Part shown: positions 20,746-29,532 of the stretch, in pieces
Layout of the letters: each line of letters opens with the position of its first letter
Numbering within the stretch: position 1 is the first letter of the stretch
Source of the DNA: Tabrizicola aquatica
GTDB taxonomy: Bacteria; Pseudomonadota; Alphaproteobacteria; Rhodobacterales; Rhodobacteraceae
Direction: 5' to 3'
NCBI RefSeq assembly: GCF_002900975.1
Contig: NZ_PJON01000004.1
Location: 186,001 to 250,000, forward strand
Length of the DNA: 64,000 nt
Program-made: the position numbers and the translations under genes
Notes under the pieces: model-generated
Seen by the model: the letters and a program-made list of their open reading frames with translations, nothing else
Databases searched by the model: none
What the model was told of the DNA's origin: nothing

Positions 20746-20759
20746 TCCGCCCACCGTCC

Positions 20760-21509
20760 CTACCCCCGGTTCAGGGCCGGTTTCGCGCTGCCCACCCCTT
20801 CCAGCACCCGCAGCGGCCGCTTCACCGCCGCCCGCAGCCCGCCCTGGGTCGGCGCATAGACCTGCTTGGACGCCTCGACCATCAGCACCCCGCCCGCCAG
20901 CCAGGGCATCCGCCGCCCGAACCCCTCCCAGAAATCCGCCGACCGCAGCCAGAACCGCGTGCCGGAGGGTGGCGCGAACAGGACCGAGCAGCTGCGTTCC
21001 GGCGTGAACCCGTGCCGCTTCAACTGCGCCTCAAGCTGGGCCACCGAATAAGGCCGGCCAAAGCCGAAGGGCGTCGCATCCCGCCGCGACCACAGGCCCG
21101 CCCGGTTCGGCACGATGAACAGCGCCCGGCCCCCCGGTCCCAGCACCCGCGCGGATTCGTCCAGCACCGCCGTGGGGTTCTCGGAGGTTTCCAGCCCATG
21201 CATCAGCACCAGCCGGTCGACCAGCCCGGTGGGCAAGGGCCAGGCCGTGTCCTCGCACAGCACGCTGACATTCGCCATTCCCGCCGGCCAGGGCATCACC
21301 CCCTGCGGCCCCGGCATCAGCCCCACCACCCGCCGCGCCTCGGTCAGATAGGGGCGCAACAGCGGCACCGCAAAGCCGAAGCCCGCCACCGTCTCGCCCG
21401 CCTTCGGCGGCCAAAGCCGCACCACCTGATCCCGGATCGCCCGCTGCGCGACCCGACCCAACTGGGTGCGATAGTAGAAATTCCTCAGATCCAGCACATC
21501 AAGGTGCAT
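20760..21509 (-). CDS. Class I SAM-dependent methyltransferase
   Basis: About 249 residues. The fold is recognisable from [19 protein letters not shown] (motif I, with an unusual GFGFAVP loop), [23 protein letters not shown] (motif II/IV), and [17 protein letters not shown] (motif V), as in UbiE/Methyltransf_11 proteins. The substrate is unknown. The ATG at 21509 is preferred; one at 21533 would add eight Ala-rich residues. It is divergent from gloB, 59 nt away, and this pairing may reflect shared control. Confidence 0.8.
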   Translation of the reverse strand: MHLDVLDLRNFYYRTQLGRVAQRAIRDQVVRLWPPKAGETVAGFGFAVPLLRPYLTEARRVVGLMPGPQGVMPWPAGMANVSVLCEDTAWPLPTGLVDRLVLMHGLETSENPTAVLDESARVLGPGGRALFIVPNRAGLWSRRDATPFGFGRPYSVAQLEAQLKRHGFTPERSCSVLFAPPSGTRFWLRSADFWEGFGRRMPWLAGGVLMVEASKQVYAPTQGGLRAAVKRPLRVLEGVGSAKPALNRG

Positions 21510-21568
21510 TGCGGCCGCCGCCCGTTGGGTCAATCCTGCCCATCATACCTTCGGAAAGGCCAAAGACC

Positions 21569-22327
21569 ATGCTTCAGCTTCTCACCATCCCCTGCCTGTC
21601 CGACAACTATGCCTATCTCCTGCACGACCCCGCCTCGGGCGAGACCGCCGTCATCGACGTCCCCGAGGCCGCGCCGATCCTGCGCGCCCTGGCCGACCAG
21701 GGCTGGAAGCTGACGCAGATCTGGCTGACCCACCACCACGGCGACCATATCGACGGCGTGCGCGAGTTGCGGACGGCCACCGGCGCCCGCGTGTTCGGCG
21801 CCGCCGCCGATGCCCACCGCCTGCCACCCCTGGACGTGGCCCTGCCCGAAGAGGGGCACCTGACCCTTGGCGGGCACCCCATCCACAGCTTCCCCGTCCC
21901 CGGCCACACGCTTGGCCACATCGCCTTTGTCGCCCCCGGCCATGCCTTCACCGGCGACAGCCTGATGTCGGGCGGCTGCGGCCGCTTGTTCGAAGGCACC
22001 CCCGCCCAGATGCACGCCAGCCTGGCCCGCCTTGCCGCCCTGCCCCCAGACACGCTGATCTGCTCGGGCCACGAATACACCGCCTCGAACCTGCGTTTCG
22101 CCGCGACCCTTGAACCCGACAATCCACGGCTTATCTCTCGCATCGCCGAGGTCGCGAACCACCGCGCCGAAGGCCGCGCCACCGTCCCGGTTCCCCTGCG
22201 GACCGAGCTTGAGACAAACCCCTACCTGCGGGCCCACTTGCCCGCGCTGAAGACAGCGGTCGGCCTGCCAGATGCCGACGATGTCGCCGTGTTCGCCGAA
22301 ATCCGGGCCAGAAAAGACACGTTCTAG
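21569..22327 (+). CDS. gloB: Hydroxyacylglutathione hydrolase (glyoxalase II)
   Basis: Hydrolyses S-lactoylglutathione to lactate and glutathione, second step of methylglyoxal detoxification. 252 residues. The metal motif LTHHHGDHIDG (His55, His57, Asp59, His60), PGHTLGH, the TGDSLMSGGCGRLFEGT segment and SGHEYTASNLRFA are all family hallmarks. The start at 21569 (MLQLLTIPCLSDNYAYLL) has GGAAAGG upstream; the open frame reaches back to 21509. It precedes clpA by 158 nt. Confidence 0.95.
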   Translation: MLQLLTIPCLSDNYAYLLHDPASGETAVIDVPEAAPILRALADQGWKLTQIWLTHHHGDHIDGVRELRTATGARVFGAAADAHRLPPLDVALPEEGHLTLGGHPIHSFPVPGHTLGHIAFVAPGHAFTGDSLMSGGCGRLFEGTPAQMHASLARLAALPPDTLICSGHEYTASNLRFAATLEPDNPRLISRIAEVANHRAEGRATVPVPLRTELETNPYLRAHLPALKTAVGLPDADDVAVFAEIRARKDTF

Positions 22328-22485
22328 GCTTAGGCCATCACGAAATGCGTGATCGCCCGGACGGAACCGCAAAATCTGGAAGATTGCGCTTGAAGTGCGG
22401 TCAAGAAAACCGAACTTTAAGTTTATGAGGCCACGGTTGGTGTGGGCGCTCGTGCCCCACTGACCTGCAGGACAGGAGCACTGAA

Positions 22486-24804
22486 GTGCCATCGTTTTCG
22501 ACAACCCTTGAACAGGCAATCCACAGCGCCCTGGCCCTGGCCAATTCGCGCCGCCATGAACTGGCAACCCTTGAACACCTGCTGCTGGCGCTCATCGACG
22601 AACCCGATGCCGCCCGCGTCATGAAGGCCTGCGCCGTCGACCTGGATGAGTTGCGCAAGACCCTCAGCGATTTCATCGACGACGACCTCTCGACCCTCGT
22701 CACCGATGTCGAGGGGAGTGAGGCCGTCCCCACCGCCGCCTTCCAGCGCGTGATCCAGCGCGCGGCGATCCACGTCCAGTCGTCGGGGCGGACCGAGGTG
22801 ACCGGCGCCAACGTCCTGGTCGCGATCTTCGCCGAACGGGAATCGAACGCCGCCTACTTCCTGCAGGAACAGGACATGACCCGCTACGACGCGGTCAACT
22901 TCATCGCGCATGGCGTGGCGAAGGACCCGTCCTATGGCGAAGCCCGCCCCGTCCAAGGGGCCGAGGAACAGCACGAAACGCCCAAGGCCGAGGCTGGGGA
23001 GGCCAAGGAATCCGCGCTGTCGAAATACTGCGTCGACCTGAACGTGAAGGCCCGCAAGGGCGACGTCGACCCCCTCATCGGCCGCGAGCCCGAGGTGGAG
23101 CGTGCAATCCAGGTCCTCTGCCGCCGCCGCAAGAACAACCCGCTTCTGGTGGGCGACCCCGGCGTCGGCAAGACTGCTATCGCCGAGGGCCTGGCCCGCA
23201 AGATCGTCAACGGCGAGACGCCCGAAGTTCTGTCCAAGGCGACCATCTTCAGCCTCGACATGGGCGCGCTTCTGGCCGGCACCCGCTATCGCGGCGACTT
23301 CGAGGAACGGCTGAAGCAGGTCGTCAAGGAACTTGAAGACCACCCCGACGCGATCCTTTTCATCGACGAGATTCACACCGTCATCGGCGCTGGTGCCACC
23401 AGCGGCGGCGCGATGGATGCGTCGAACCTGCTGAAACCCGCGCTGCAGGGCGGCAAGCTGCGCTGCATGGGGTCCACCACCTACAAGGAATTCCGTCAGC
23501 ACTTCGAAAAGGACCGGGCGCTTTCCCGGCGCTTCCAGAAGATCGACGTGAATGAACCTTCGGTGCCGGATGCGATCAAGATCCTCATGGGTCTGAAACC
23601 GCATTTCGAGGAACACCACGACCTGAAATACACCAACGACGCGATCAAGTCGGCGGTGGAACTGGCCGCGCGCTATATCCATGACCGCAAGCTGCCCGAC
23701 AGCGCCATCGACGTGATCGACGAAGCCGGCGCCGCACAGCACCTGGTGGCGGAATCGAAGCGCCGGAAATCGCTGGGTGTGAAAGAGATCGAGGCCGTCG
23801 TTGCCAAGATCGCCCGCATCCCGCCGAAAACCGTGTCGAAGGACGATGCCGAAACCCTGCGCGATCTTGAGAAAACCCTCAAGCGCGTCGTGTTCGGCCA
23901 GGACAAGGCGGTCACCGCGCTCTGCTCGGCCATCAAACTGGCTCGTGCCGGCCTGCGCGAACCCGAAAAGCCCATCGGCAACTATCTCTTCGCCGGGCCG
24001 ACCGGTGTGGGCAAGACCGAGGTGGCCAAGCAGCTTGCCTCCTCGCTGGGGGTGGAACTGATCCGCTTCGACATGTCGGAATACATGGAAAAGCACGCCG
24101 TTTCCCGCCTGATCGGCGCGCCTCCCGGCTATGTCGGGTTTGACCAGGGCGGGATGCTGACCGATGCCATCGACCAGCACCCGCATTGCGTCCTGCTGCT
24201 GGACGAAATGGAAAAGGCGCACCCGGATGTCTACAACATCCTCTTGCAGGTGATGGACCACGGCAAGCTGACCGACCACAACGGCCGGACGGTGGATTTC
24301 CGCAACGTGATCCTGATCATGACCTCGAACGCCGGGGCCTCGGACATGGCCAAGGCCGCGATCGGCTTTGGTCGCGACCGTCGTACCGGTGAGGATACCG
24401 CCGCGATCGAGCGGACCTTCACGCCGGAATTCCGCAACCGTCTGGATGCGGTGATCAACTTCGCGCCCCTGGGCAAGGAGGTGATCTTCCAGGTGGTCGA
24501 AAAGTTCGTCCTGCAACTGGAAGCGCAGCTTATGGACCGCGGCGTCCACATCGAACTGACCCCGGAAGCCGGCACTTGGCTGGGCGAAAAGGGCTATGAC
24601 GACAAGATGGGCGCCCGCCCGCTGGCCCGTGTCATCCAGGAGCATATCAAGAAGCCCCTGGCGGAAGAGCTGCTGTTCGGCAAGCTGGTGAAAGGCGGCG
24701 TGGTGCGGGTCAACGTCAAGGACGACGCCATCGTCCTCGACATCGAGGAACCGCAGAAACCGCGCCTCACCGGCCAGAAGCCCCCGCTCCTGACCGCCGA
24801 GTAA
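22486..24804 (+). CDS. clpA: ATP-dependent Clp protease ATP-binding subunit ClpA
   Basis: AAA+ unfoldase that feeds proteins to ClpP. 772 residues from a GTG with AGGAG 8 nt upstream. The N-domain (residues 1-140) has FSTTLEQAIHSALALA and HELATLEHLLLALIDEPDA; NBD1 Walker A GDPGVGKTAIAEG is near residue 222, NBD2 GPTGVGKTEVAK near 503; there is no long coiled-coil middle domain, which separates it from ClpB. Sequence HDLKYTNDAIKSAVEL and the C-terminal arrangement are ClpA-like. The adaptor clpS, often next to clpA, is not in the window. A strong terminator follows. Confidence 0.97.
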   Translation: MPSFSTTLEQAIHSALALANSRRHELATLEHLLLALIDEPDAARVMKACAVDLDELRKTLSDFIDDDLSTLVTDVEGSEAVPTAAFQRVIQRAAIHVQSSGRTEVTGANVLVAIFAERESNAAYFLQEQDMTRYDAVNFIAHGVAKDPSYGEARPVQGAEEQHETPKAEAGEAKESALSKYCVDLNVKARKGDVDPLIGREPEVERAIQVLCRRRKNNPLLVGDPGVGKTAIAEGLARKIVNGETPEVLSKATIFSLDMGALLAGTRYRGDFEERLKQVVKELEDHPDAILFIDEIHTVIGAGATSGGAMDASNLLKPALQGGKLRCMGSTTYKEFRQHFEKDRALSRRFQKIDVNEPSVPDAIKILMGLKPHFEEHHDLKYTNDAIKSAVELAARYIHDRKLPDSAIDVIDEAGAAQHLVAESKRRKSLGVKEIEAVVAKIARIPPKTVSKDDAETLRDLEKTLKRVVFGQDKAVTALCSAIKLARAGLREPEKPIGNYLFAGPTGVGKTEVAKQLASSLGVELIRFDMSEYMEKHAVSRLIGAPPGYVGFDQGGMLTDAIDQHPHCVLLLDEMEKAHPDVYNILLQVMDHGKLTDHNGRTVDFRNVILIMTSNAGASDMAKAAIGFGRDRRTGEDTAAIERTFTPEFRNRLDAVINFAPLGKEVIFQVVEKFVLQLEAQLMDRGVHIELTPEAGTWLGEKGYDDKMGARPLARVIQEHIKKPLAEELLFGKLVKGGVVRVNVKDDAIVLDIEEPQKPRLTGQKPPLLTAE

Positions 24805-24817
24805 GCGCAAGACCTGC

Positions 24818-24843
24818 AAACCCCCGCCCCACGGCGGGGGTTT
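24818..24843 (+). terminator. Rho-independent terminator of clpA
   Basis: AAACCCCCGCC (24818-24828), loop CCAC, GGCGGGGGTTT (24833-24843), followed by CGCTTT. It begins 13 nt after the stop codon. Confidence 0.93.
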
Positions 24844-24886
24844 CGCTTTGCGCCCCCCACTGGCCGAACCCAAGCCCTTTCATCTT

Positions 24887-24910
24887 TGCCCAAACATCCC
24901 CGCCGGAGGC
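24887..24910. repeat. Partial copy of the GGATATTT-type dispersed repeat
   Basis: CCAAACATCCCCGCCGGAGG here is the near match of the right part of the 32.6-kb element (AAATATCCCCGCCGGAGGC at 32612-32630). Confidence 0.5.
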
Positions 24911-24957
24911 CCCGCCCGGCCAAGACCACCCAGGCTGCCCTGAAAGCGCCCCTCCGG

Positions 24958-25021
24958 CCCGCTCGTCGATGACTTCGTCACTCCTCGCCACGCGACGAGA
25001 AGACGAAGTCGCACGAGGAGC
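24958..25021. repeat. Hairpin-forming dispersed repeat, copy A
   Basis: It begins CCCGCTCGTCGATGACTTCG and ends GACGAAGTCGCACGAGGAGC. The same sequence, inverted and with a 5-base length difference in the loop, is at 44314-44383. The arms GACTTCGTC and GACGAAGTC make each copy a long imperfect hairpin. Confidence 0.75.
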
Positions 25022-25107
25022 CGCAGCCAAAGGTCAAGAAATCCTGAAAGCCCAAGCCCAAGCGATTGAAACGGAAGGCGTCCAACACCTGTCCACCGGG
25101 AGCAGGC

Positions 25108-26688
25108 TCACCGCTCGGTCAGCTTCAACTCGATCCGCCGGTTCTGTGCCCGCGCTGCCTCATCCGCGCCCAGCGCGACTGGCCGGTACTCGCCGAACCC
25201 CGTCGCCGCCATCCTTTCCGGCGGGAAGCCCAATTCGTCCTGCATGAACCGCACCACCGACAATGCCCGGGCCTGGCTCAGTTCCCAGTTGTCCTGGAAC
25301 GCCCCACCCCCGGACAGCGGCAGGTTGTCCGTGTGCCCGTCGACCCGGATGATCCAGTCGATCTCGTCCGGGATCTCGGCCCGCACCTCATCCAGGATCC
25401 GCACCACGCCTGCGATTTGCAACCGCCCCTCCAGCGCCAGGTCGGCCGAGCCGGGGTTGAACAGCACTTCCGAGGAAAAGACGAATCGATCCCCCACGAC
25501 CCGCACCCCTTCGCGGTCCTGAAGCAGCGTGGACAACTGCCCGAAGAATTCCGACCGAAAGCGCGACAGATCGCGGTTTTCCTCGGCCAGACGGGCGGCC
25601 TCGGCGGCCTCCAACTCGGCCCGGCGGCGCTGTTCAGCGGCAACCTGGGCCAAGGCGGCGTTCAACTCGGTGCCCAGGCTGTCCAGCTGGACCTGCGCCG
25701 CCTCGTCCTTGGCGCGTGCCTCATCCAGGACGGCTTGCAGGCTGCCCAACTGCCCCCGCAGCGCGGCGATCTGCTGGTTCAGAAGCTCCACCTCCCGCGC
25801 GGCCGACAGCGCCTTTTCCTGTTCGGCCAGCAAGGCCGTCTCGGCCGCCTCCAGCGCGGCATCCTTCTCGCCCGCCGCTTCCGCCGTGATCCGCGCCGCG
25901 GCCAGCAGGGTCAGCGTCTCTTCGGCGCGCTTGCGTTCCGCTTCCAGCGCCAGGGTCATCGCCGTCAACTCGGTGTCCGATTGCGCCAGCCGCGCGCGCA
26001 GCGCCTCCAGCGCGGCGGCGTCGGCCAGACGGGCGGCCTCGGCCTCGCTCACCTGCGCCGTCGCCTCGGCCGCAGCAGCGGCGCTGGCGGCCTCCCGGTT
26101 GCGCAGGTCGGCGATCAGCGCCTGCAGGGCCTCGCGCCGTGCGGCGGCAAGGCGGGCTTCCTCGGCTGCCGCGTCAAGCTCATCCCGCGCCTTGGCAAGC
26201 GCCAGGTTCATTGCCTCGGCTTCGTCCAGCAGCCGGTTCCGTTCGCCCTCCAGCCCCGCGACCGCGCCCCGGGCCGCATCCCGCTCCAGGATCAGGGCGG
26301 CGACCTGGGCCTCGAAATCCGTGATCCGGGACGAGGCGGCGGCAAGTTCCCCTTCGCGCGCCGCAAGGTCGGCGGTCAGGCTGGCGACCAGGCCCGCCTG
26401 ACGCTCGCCCTCGGCCTGGGCCGCCGCCAGACTGCTGCGCAGCGCGCCAATCTCGGTCTCCAGGCTGGTCGCCCGCGCCCGCTCCAGCCCCAGCGCGCCG
26501 GCCAGATCGGCGACCTGGGCGGTCAGCGCGTCCAGTTCGGTGCTTTGGGTGGTCAACTGATCGCGCAGCACCGACTGCATGACGGTGAAGATGGTCAGCA
26601 CGAACATCAGCACCATCAACAGCGTCGTCACCGCATCGACGAACCCCGGCCAGATCAGCGAGGAATCCCGGCGGCGAGAGCTGGCCAT
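25108..26688 (-). CDS. OmpA/MotB-like envelope protein with long coiled coil
   Basis: 526 residues. One N-terminal membrane helix PGFVDAVTTLLMVLMFVLTI with an Asp (residue 18) where MotB has its proton-binding Asp; then about 320 residues of Ala/Glu/Arg heptads (coiled coil, roughly 45-370); then an OmpA-type peptidoglycan-binding domain with VRVDGHTDNLPL and the terminal QNRRIELKL. Its ATG overlaps the stop of the upstream MotA/ExbB-like gene (TGATG), so the pair should form one complex: an ion channel driving or sensing a wall-anchored rod. Function is unknown. No Zorya partner genes (zorC, zorD, zorE) are near, and the pair lies among host envelope genes. Confidence 0.85.
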   Translation of the reverse strand: MASSRRRDSSLIWPGFVDAVTTLLMVLMFVLTIFTVMQSVLRDQLTTQSTELDALTAQVADLAGALGLERARATSLETEIGALRSSLAAAQAEGERQAGLVASLTADLAAREGELAAASSRITDFEAQVAALILERDAARGAVAGLEGERNRLLDEAEAMNLALAKARDELDAAAEEARLAAARREALQALIADLRNREAASAAAAAEATAQVSEAEAARLADAAALEALRARLAQSDTELTAMTLALEAERKRAEETLTLLAAARITAEAAGEKDAALEAAETALLAEQEKALSAAREVELLNQQIAALRGQLGSLQAVLDEARAKDEAAQVQLDSLGTELNAALAQVAAEQRRRAELEAAEAARLAEENRDLSRFRSEFFGQLSTLLQDREGVRVVGDRFVFSSEVLFNPGSADLALEGRLQIAGVVRILDEVRAEIPDEIDWIIRVDGHTDNLPLSGGGAFQDNWELSQARALSVVRFMQDELGFPPERMAATGFGEYRPVALGADEAARAQNRRIELKLTER

Positions 26689-27851
26689 CAGCGCCCCCCG
26701 CTGCGGGCCAGCTGCTTCACCGCATTGGTCAGCGCCGCAAGGTCGGCCTTCAGGTCCGCGGTGCTTTCCTGCCGCCCGGCCGACATTTCCTCAAGTATCC
26801 GCAGAAGTTGCACGTCGATCGACCGCAGGCGCATCCGGCTTTCCGCATCGCCGCCGCCCATCCCTTCACCCGACAGCGCCGCGACCAGCCGGTCCTGCCC
26901 CTCGGCGATCCGCTGCAACAGCGCGGCACTGGGCCCCGCCTCTTGCCGGTCGCCCAGGCGCGCCAGGCTTTGCGACAGTTCCGCGATCCGCATCTCGAAG
27001 GTCGCGCGGCCGGCTTCAGCCTGTTCATGCATGGCCTGCAACTGCTCGACCTGCAGGGCCATGTGGTCGATCATCGAGGCCACAGCCGATTGGTCGCCCG
27101 TATCCCCCTCGCCCGAGAAACTGATCCGCGTGATCGACGACAGCCATTCCTCCAACTCGCGGGTAAAGCGGTTCTGCCCGTGGCCGGCGAACAGTTCCAG
27201 AAGGCCCAGCACCAGCGACCCCGCCAGACCCAGAAGCGAGGAGGAGAACGCCGTCCCCATCCCGCCAAGCTGGCTTTCCAGGCCCCCCATCAGCTTGCCG
27301 AACACGTCCAACCCCGATTCGCCCTCTTGCGGGGCCAGGCTGCGGATCGTCTCGACCACGGCCGGAACCGTGGTGGCCAGGCCCCAGAAGGTGCCCAGAA
27401 GTCCCAGGAAAACCAGAAGATTGATCAGATAGCGCGTGATGTCCCGCGCTTCGTCGATCCGTTGGACGACCGAATCCTGGATCGACCGGGACGAGGTGGC
27501 CGAGATCGACATCCGCGCCGTCCGGGTTCGCAACAGGGCGGCAAGCGGGGCCAGCAGCAGGGGGGGGCGGTCGCTCTCGGTCCCCGGAGTGGCGCGCACG
27601 AAATTCTCGATCCAGTAGACCGACTGCGCCAGAATCCAGACCTGCCAGAAGCAGGTCAGCACGCCGATCAGAAAGACAAAGGCGATCAGCCCGTTCAAAA
27701 GCGTGTTGGCGCGCAGGATGTCGATGATCTGGCCGTGGATCGCCCAGGCCCCGGCGCCGACCAGAAGGCAGACCAGCAGCATCTGGGTGATGGCCCGGAT
27801 CGGCTGGCTGAAGGTCGTGGTGACGGAAGCCTGTTGGTATGTCTGGGACAT
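26688..27851 (-). CDS. MotA/TolQ/ExbB-like proton channel protein
   Basis: 387 residues. Two N-terminal helices (ITQMLLVCLLVGAGAWAIHG; LIAFVFLIGVLTCFWQVWIL), then YLINLLVFLGLLGTFWGLAT and AFSSSLLGLAGSLVLGLLEL, the last two matching the channel-forming helices 3 and 4 of MotA/ExbB with the GTFWGL motif. The C-terminal 150 residues are soluble and helix-rich. The start at 27851 (MSQTYQQ) is preferred; the frame is open to 27911. It is the partner of the overlapping OmpA-like gene. Known relatives use proton flow to power movement across the envelope; the process served here is not known. Confidence 0.85.
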   Translation of the reverse strand: MSQTYQQASVTTTFSQPIRAITQMLLVCLLVGAGAWAIHGQIIDILRANTLLNGLIAFVFLIGVLTCFWQVWILAQSVYWIENFVRATPGTESDRPPLLLAPLAALLRTRTARMSISATSSRSIQDSVVQRIDEARDITRYLINLLVFLGLLGTFWGLATTVPAVVETIRSLAPQEGESGLDVFGKLMGGLESQLGGMGTAFSSSLLGLAGSLVLGLLELFAGHGQNRFTRELEEWLSSITRISFSGEGDTGDQSAVASMIDHMALQVEQLQAMHEQAEAGRATFEMRIAELSQSLARLGDRQEAGPSAALLQRIAEGQDRLVAALSGEGMGGGDAESRMRLRSIDVQLLRILEEMSAGRQESTADLKADLAALTNAVKQLARSGGR

Positions 27852-27915
27852 GCCTGCCCTCTGGTTCGCTGTTGCGGGCAGACTAGCAGGTGAGCCGCGC
27901 CTGCCAAGCAAAAGG

Positions 27916-28446
27916 TCAGGTCAGGCGGCGGACCTGATCCGCCAGCCACTCCAGATCCGCATCGCCGATGCCAAGTTCGGCCAGATGGGCGACGGTGGAC
28001 CACAGGTAATCCCGGTTCGGCCCGCGCCCGCCCGTCGCCCCGGCGATGATGCGCGCCTGTTCATCCAGGGACAGGCCGCCGCAGTACTGCACATGGTCGG
28101 GGTCGATCACATAGGTCAGCGCCTGCACCGCGCCGGCGTCGGTCGTGACGGTCAGCACCCGCTCCAGATAGGCCGAGGAGACAAGCTCCCGCTCGCGCAG
28201 CGCCGCCAGCGTCGCGCCCTCGGCCCCCGGTTCCACCCGGAAGGCAACGCCCTGGCAGCTTGCGCCCGGTGCCGCATCCAGTGCCAGGACCAGGCCCGGC
28301 TGCTCGACCGTGCCGCGATGGTGGATCGAGCGCATGCAGAAGCTGCGGTGCCAGCCCGCGACCCGGCCGATCCGGCGTTCCGCCACCGGAAAACCGGGGT
28401 CCCAGATCAGCGATCCATAGCCGAAGACCCAAAGTGGTTGCTGCAT
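27916..28446 (-). CDS. ChaC-type gamma-glutamylcyclotransferase
   Basis: 176 residues. The N-terminal WVFGYGSLIWDPGFPV is the substrate-binding loop of the ChaC family, followed by AGWHRSFCMRSIHHRGT, and ALRERELVSSAYLERVL containing the catalytic Glu region. These enzymes cleave glutathione to 5-oxoproline and Cys-Gly in the cytosol. The start is set at 28446 (MQQPLWVFGYG); an upstream ATG at 28479 would add 11 unconserved residues. Sits 64 nt upstream of the MotA-like gene's start side on the same strand, divergent from the DUF2125 gene. Confidence 0.9.
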   Translation of the reverse strand: MQQPLWVFGYGSLIWDPGFPVAERRIGRVAGWHRSFCMRSIHHRGTVEQPGLVLALDAAPGASCQGVAFRVEPGAEGATLAALRERELVSSAYLERVLTVTTDAGAVQALTYVIDPDHVQYCGGLSLDEQARIIAGATGGRGPNRDYLWSTVAHLAELGIGDADLEWLADQVRRLT

Positions 28447-28509
28447 GGCTGGTCCTTGTCCCTGCCGCCCTGTAAACACGGGGCTGCGGGCAAAGAAAAG
28501 GGCTGCCGG

Positions 28510-29532
28510 ATGCGCAAACTGCTTGTCCTTCTGCTGGTGGGGTCGGCCCTATGGTCGGGCTACTGGTTCGTGGGGTCGAACGCCATCCGCCAGGGGGCCG
28601 AGGACTGGTTCGCCCAGGCTGCATCGCAGGGGCTGGAGGCCGAGACAGCGTCGCTGGACGTGGTCGGCTTTCCCAACCGCTTCGACCTGAAGCTGACCGG
28701 GGTTTCGTTGCGCGACCCGGCGCAGGGGATCGGCTGGCAGGCCCCCTTCGCCGAGGTCTATGCCATGACCTGGAAACCCTGGCACATCATCGCCGCCCTG
28801 CCGCCCGAACAGGTGGTGACCCTGCCCGACCAGGCGGTCACCCTGGCGGCCGAGGGGCTTTTGGCCAGCGTCCGCGCCCGGCCCGCGACCGATGTGCCGC
28901 TGGCGGCAGTGGTCGTGGAAAGTGGGGCGTTCCAGGCCCGGTCCACCGCCGGCTGGACCGCCGGGGCGGCCCGCGCCGTCGCCTCGATCAGCGCGGATGA
29001 AGAGGTGCCGGGCGCCGGCGATGCGCCGAACACCTATGTCCTGTCACTGACCCTGACCGACCTGGCCCCCGATCCCGCCGCAATCCAGAAGATCGTCGCC
29101 GAAGCCGGCCTGCCGCCGCAGATCGCCACGGTCCGCTTGGTGGCGACGGCCACCCTGACCGCGCCGCTTGACCGGTTCTCGGGTCAGACCAACCCCCGCC
29201 TGGCGACGCTGGACCTGACCGACAGCCTGGTGGCCTGGGGCGACCTTTCCATCACCGCGACCGGGGCGATTGCCCCGGATGACGAAGGCTTTGCCGCGGG
29301 CCGCATCGACTTTGCGGTGACGAACTACCAGCGTCTGGTCCCGGCCCTGGTCGCGGCCGGGGCGATCAAGCCGGAAATCGCACAGACGGTGGAAAACATG
29401 CTGGCCGCCTTGGCGCAGGAAACCGGCGACCCTAACCTGTTGCAACTGCCGCTGATCCTGGAAGGGGGGCGCGTCTCGCTTGGCCCCCTGCCCCTGGGTC
29501 CGGCCCCGCTCCTGATCGGCCCCACCGGCTAG
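28510..29532 (+). CDS. DUF2125 domain protein, exported
   Basis: 340 residues. The N-terminus MRKLLVLLLVGSALWSGYWF is a signal anchor, followed by SNAIRQGAEDWFAQAASQGLEAE, typical of the DUF2125 family of alphaproteobacterial periplasmic proteins. The repeated FPNRFDLKLTGVSLRDP-like beta segments resemble AsmA-type lipid-facing folds. Function unknown. The last four bases overlap the stop of the convergent extensin-like gene. Confidence 0.85.
   Translation: MRKLLVLLLVGSALWSGYWFVGSNAIRQGAEDWFAQAASQGLEAETASLDVVGFPNRFDLKLTGVSLRDPAQGIGWQAPFAEVYAMTWKPWHIIAALPPEQVVTLPDQAVTLAAEGLLASVRARPATDVPLAAVVVESGAFQARSTAGWTAGAARAVASISADEEVPGAGDAPNTYVLSLTLTDLAPDPAAIQKIVAEAGLPPQIATVRLVATATLTAPLDRFSGQTNPRLATLDLTDSLVAWGDLSITATGAIAPDDEGFAAGRIDFAVTNYQRLVPALVAAGAIKPEIAQTVENMLAALAQETGDPNLLQLPLILEGGRVSLGPLPLGPAPLLIGPTG

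Larger units (their letters stand above)
24805..25107. other. Intergenic stretch after clpA with terminator and two repeats
   Basis: No gene is supported in these 303 bases. They hold the clpA terminator (24818-24843), a partial copy of the GGATATTT-type repeat (24887-24910) and a full copy of the GACTTCGTC hairpin repeat (24958-25021). The following bases to 25107 show nothing recognisable. Confidence 0.6.

Noticed and set aside
22337-22353. Terminator between gloB and clpA
   Set aside because: ATCACG/CGTGAT with loop AAATG is only a 6-bp stem without a T run; too weak to call.
22486-24804. ClpB (disaggregase) instead of ClpA
   Set aside because: There is no long coiled-coil middle domain between the two ATPase domains and the length is 772, not about 860.
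25108-27851. A Zorya defence system (ZorA/ZorB = MotA/MotB-like pair)
   Set aside because: The pair resembles ZorAB in general layout, but no zorC, zorD or zorE gene is near, the surroundings are host envelope genes, and composition is host-like.
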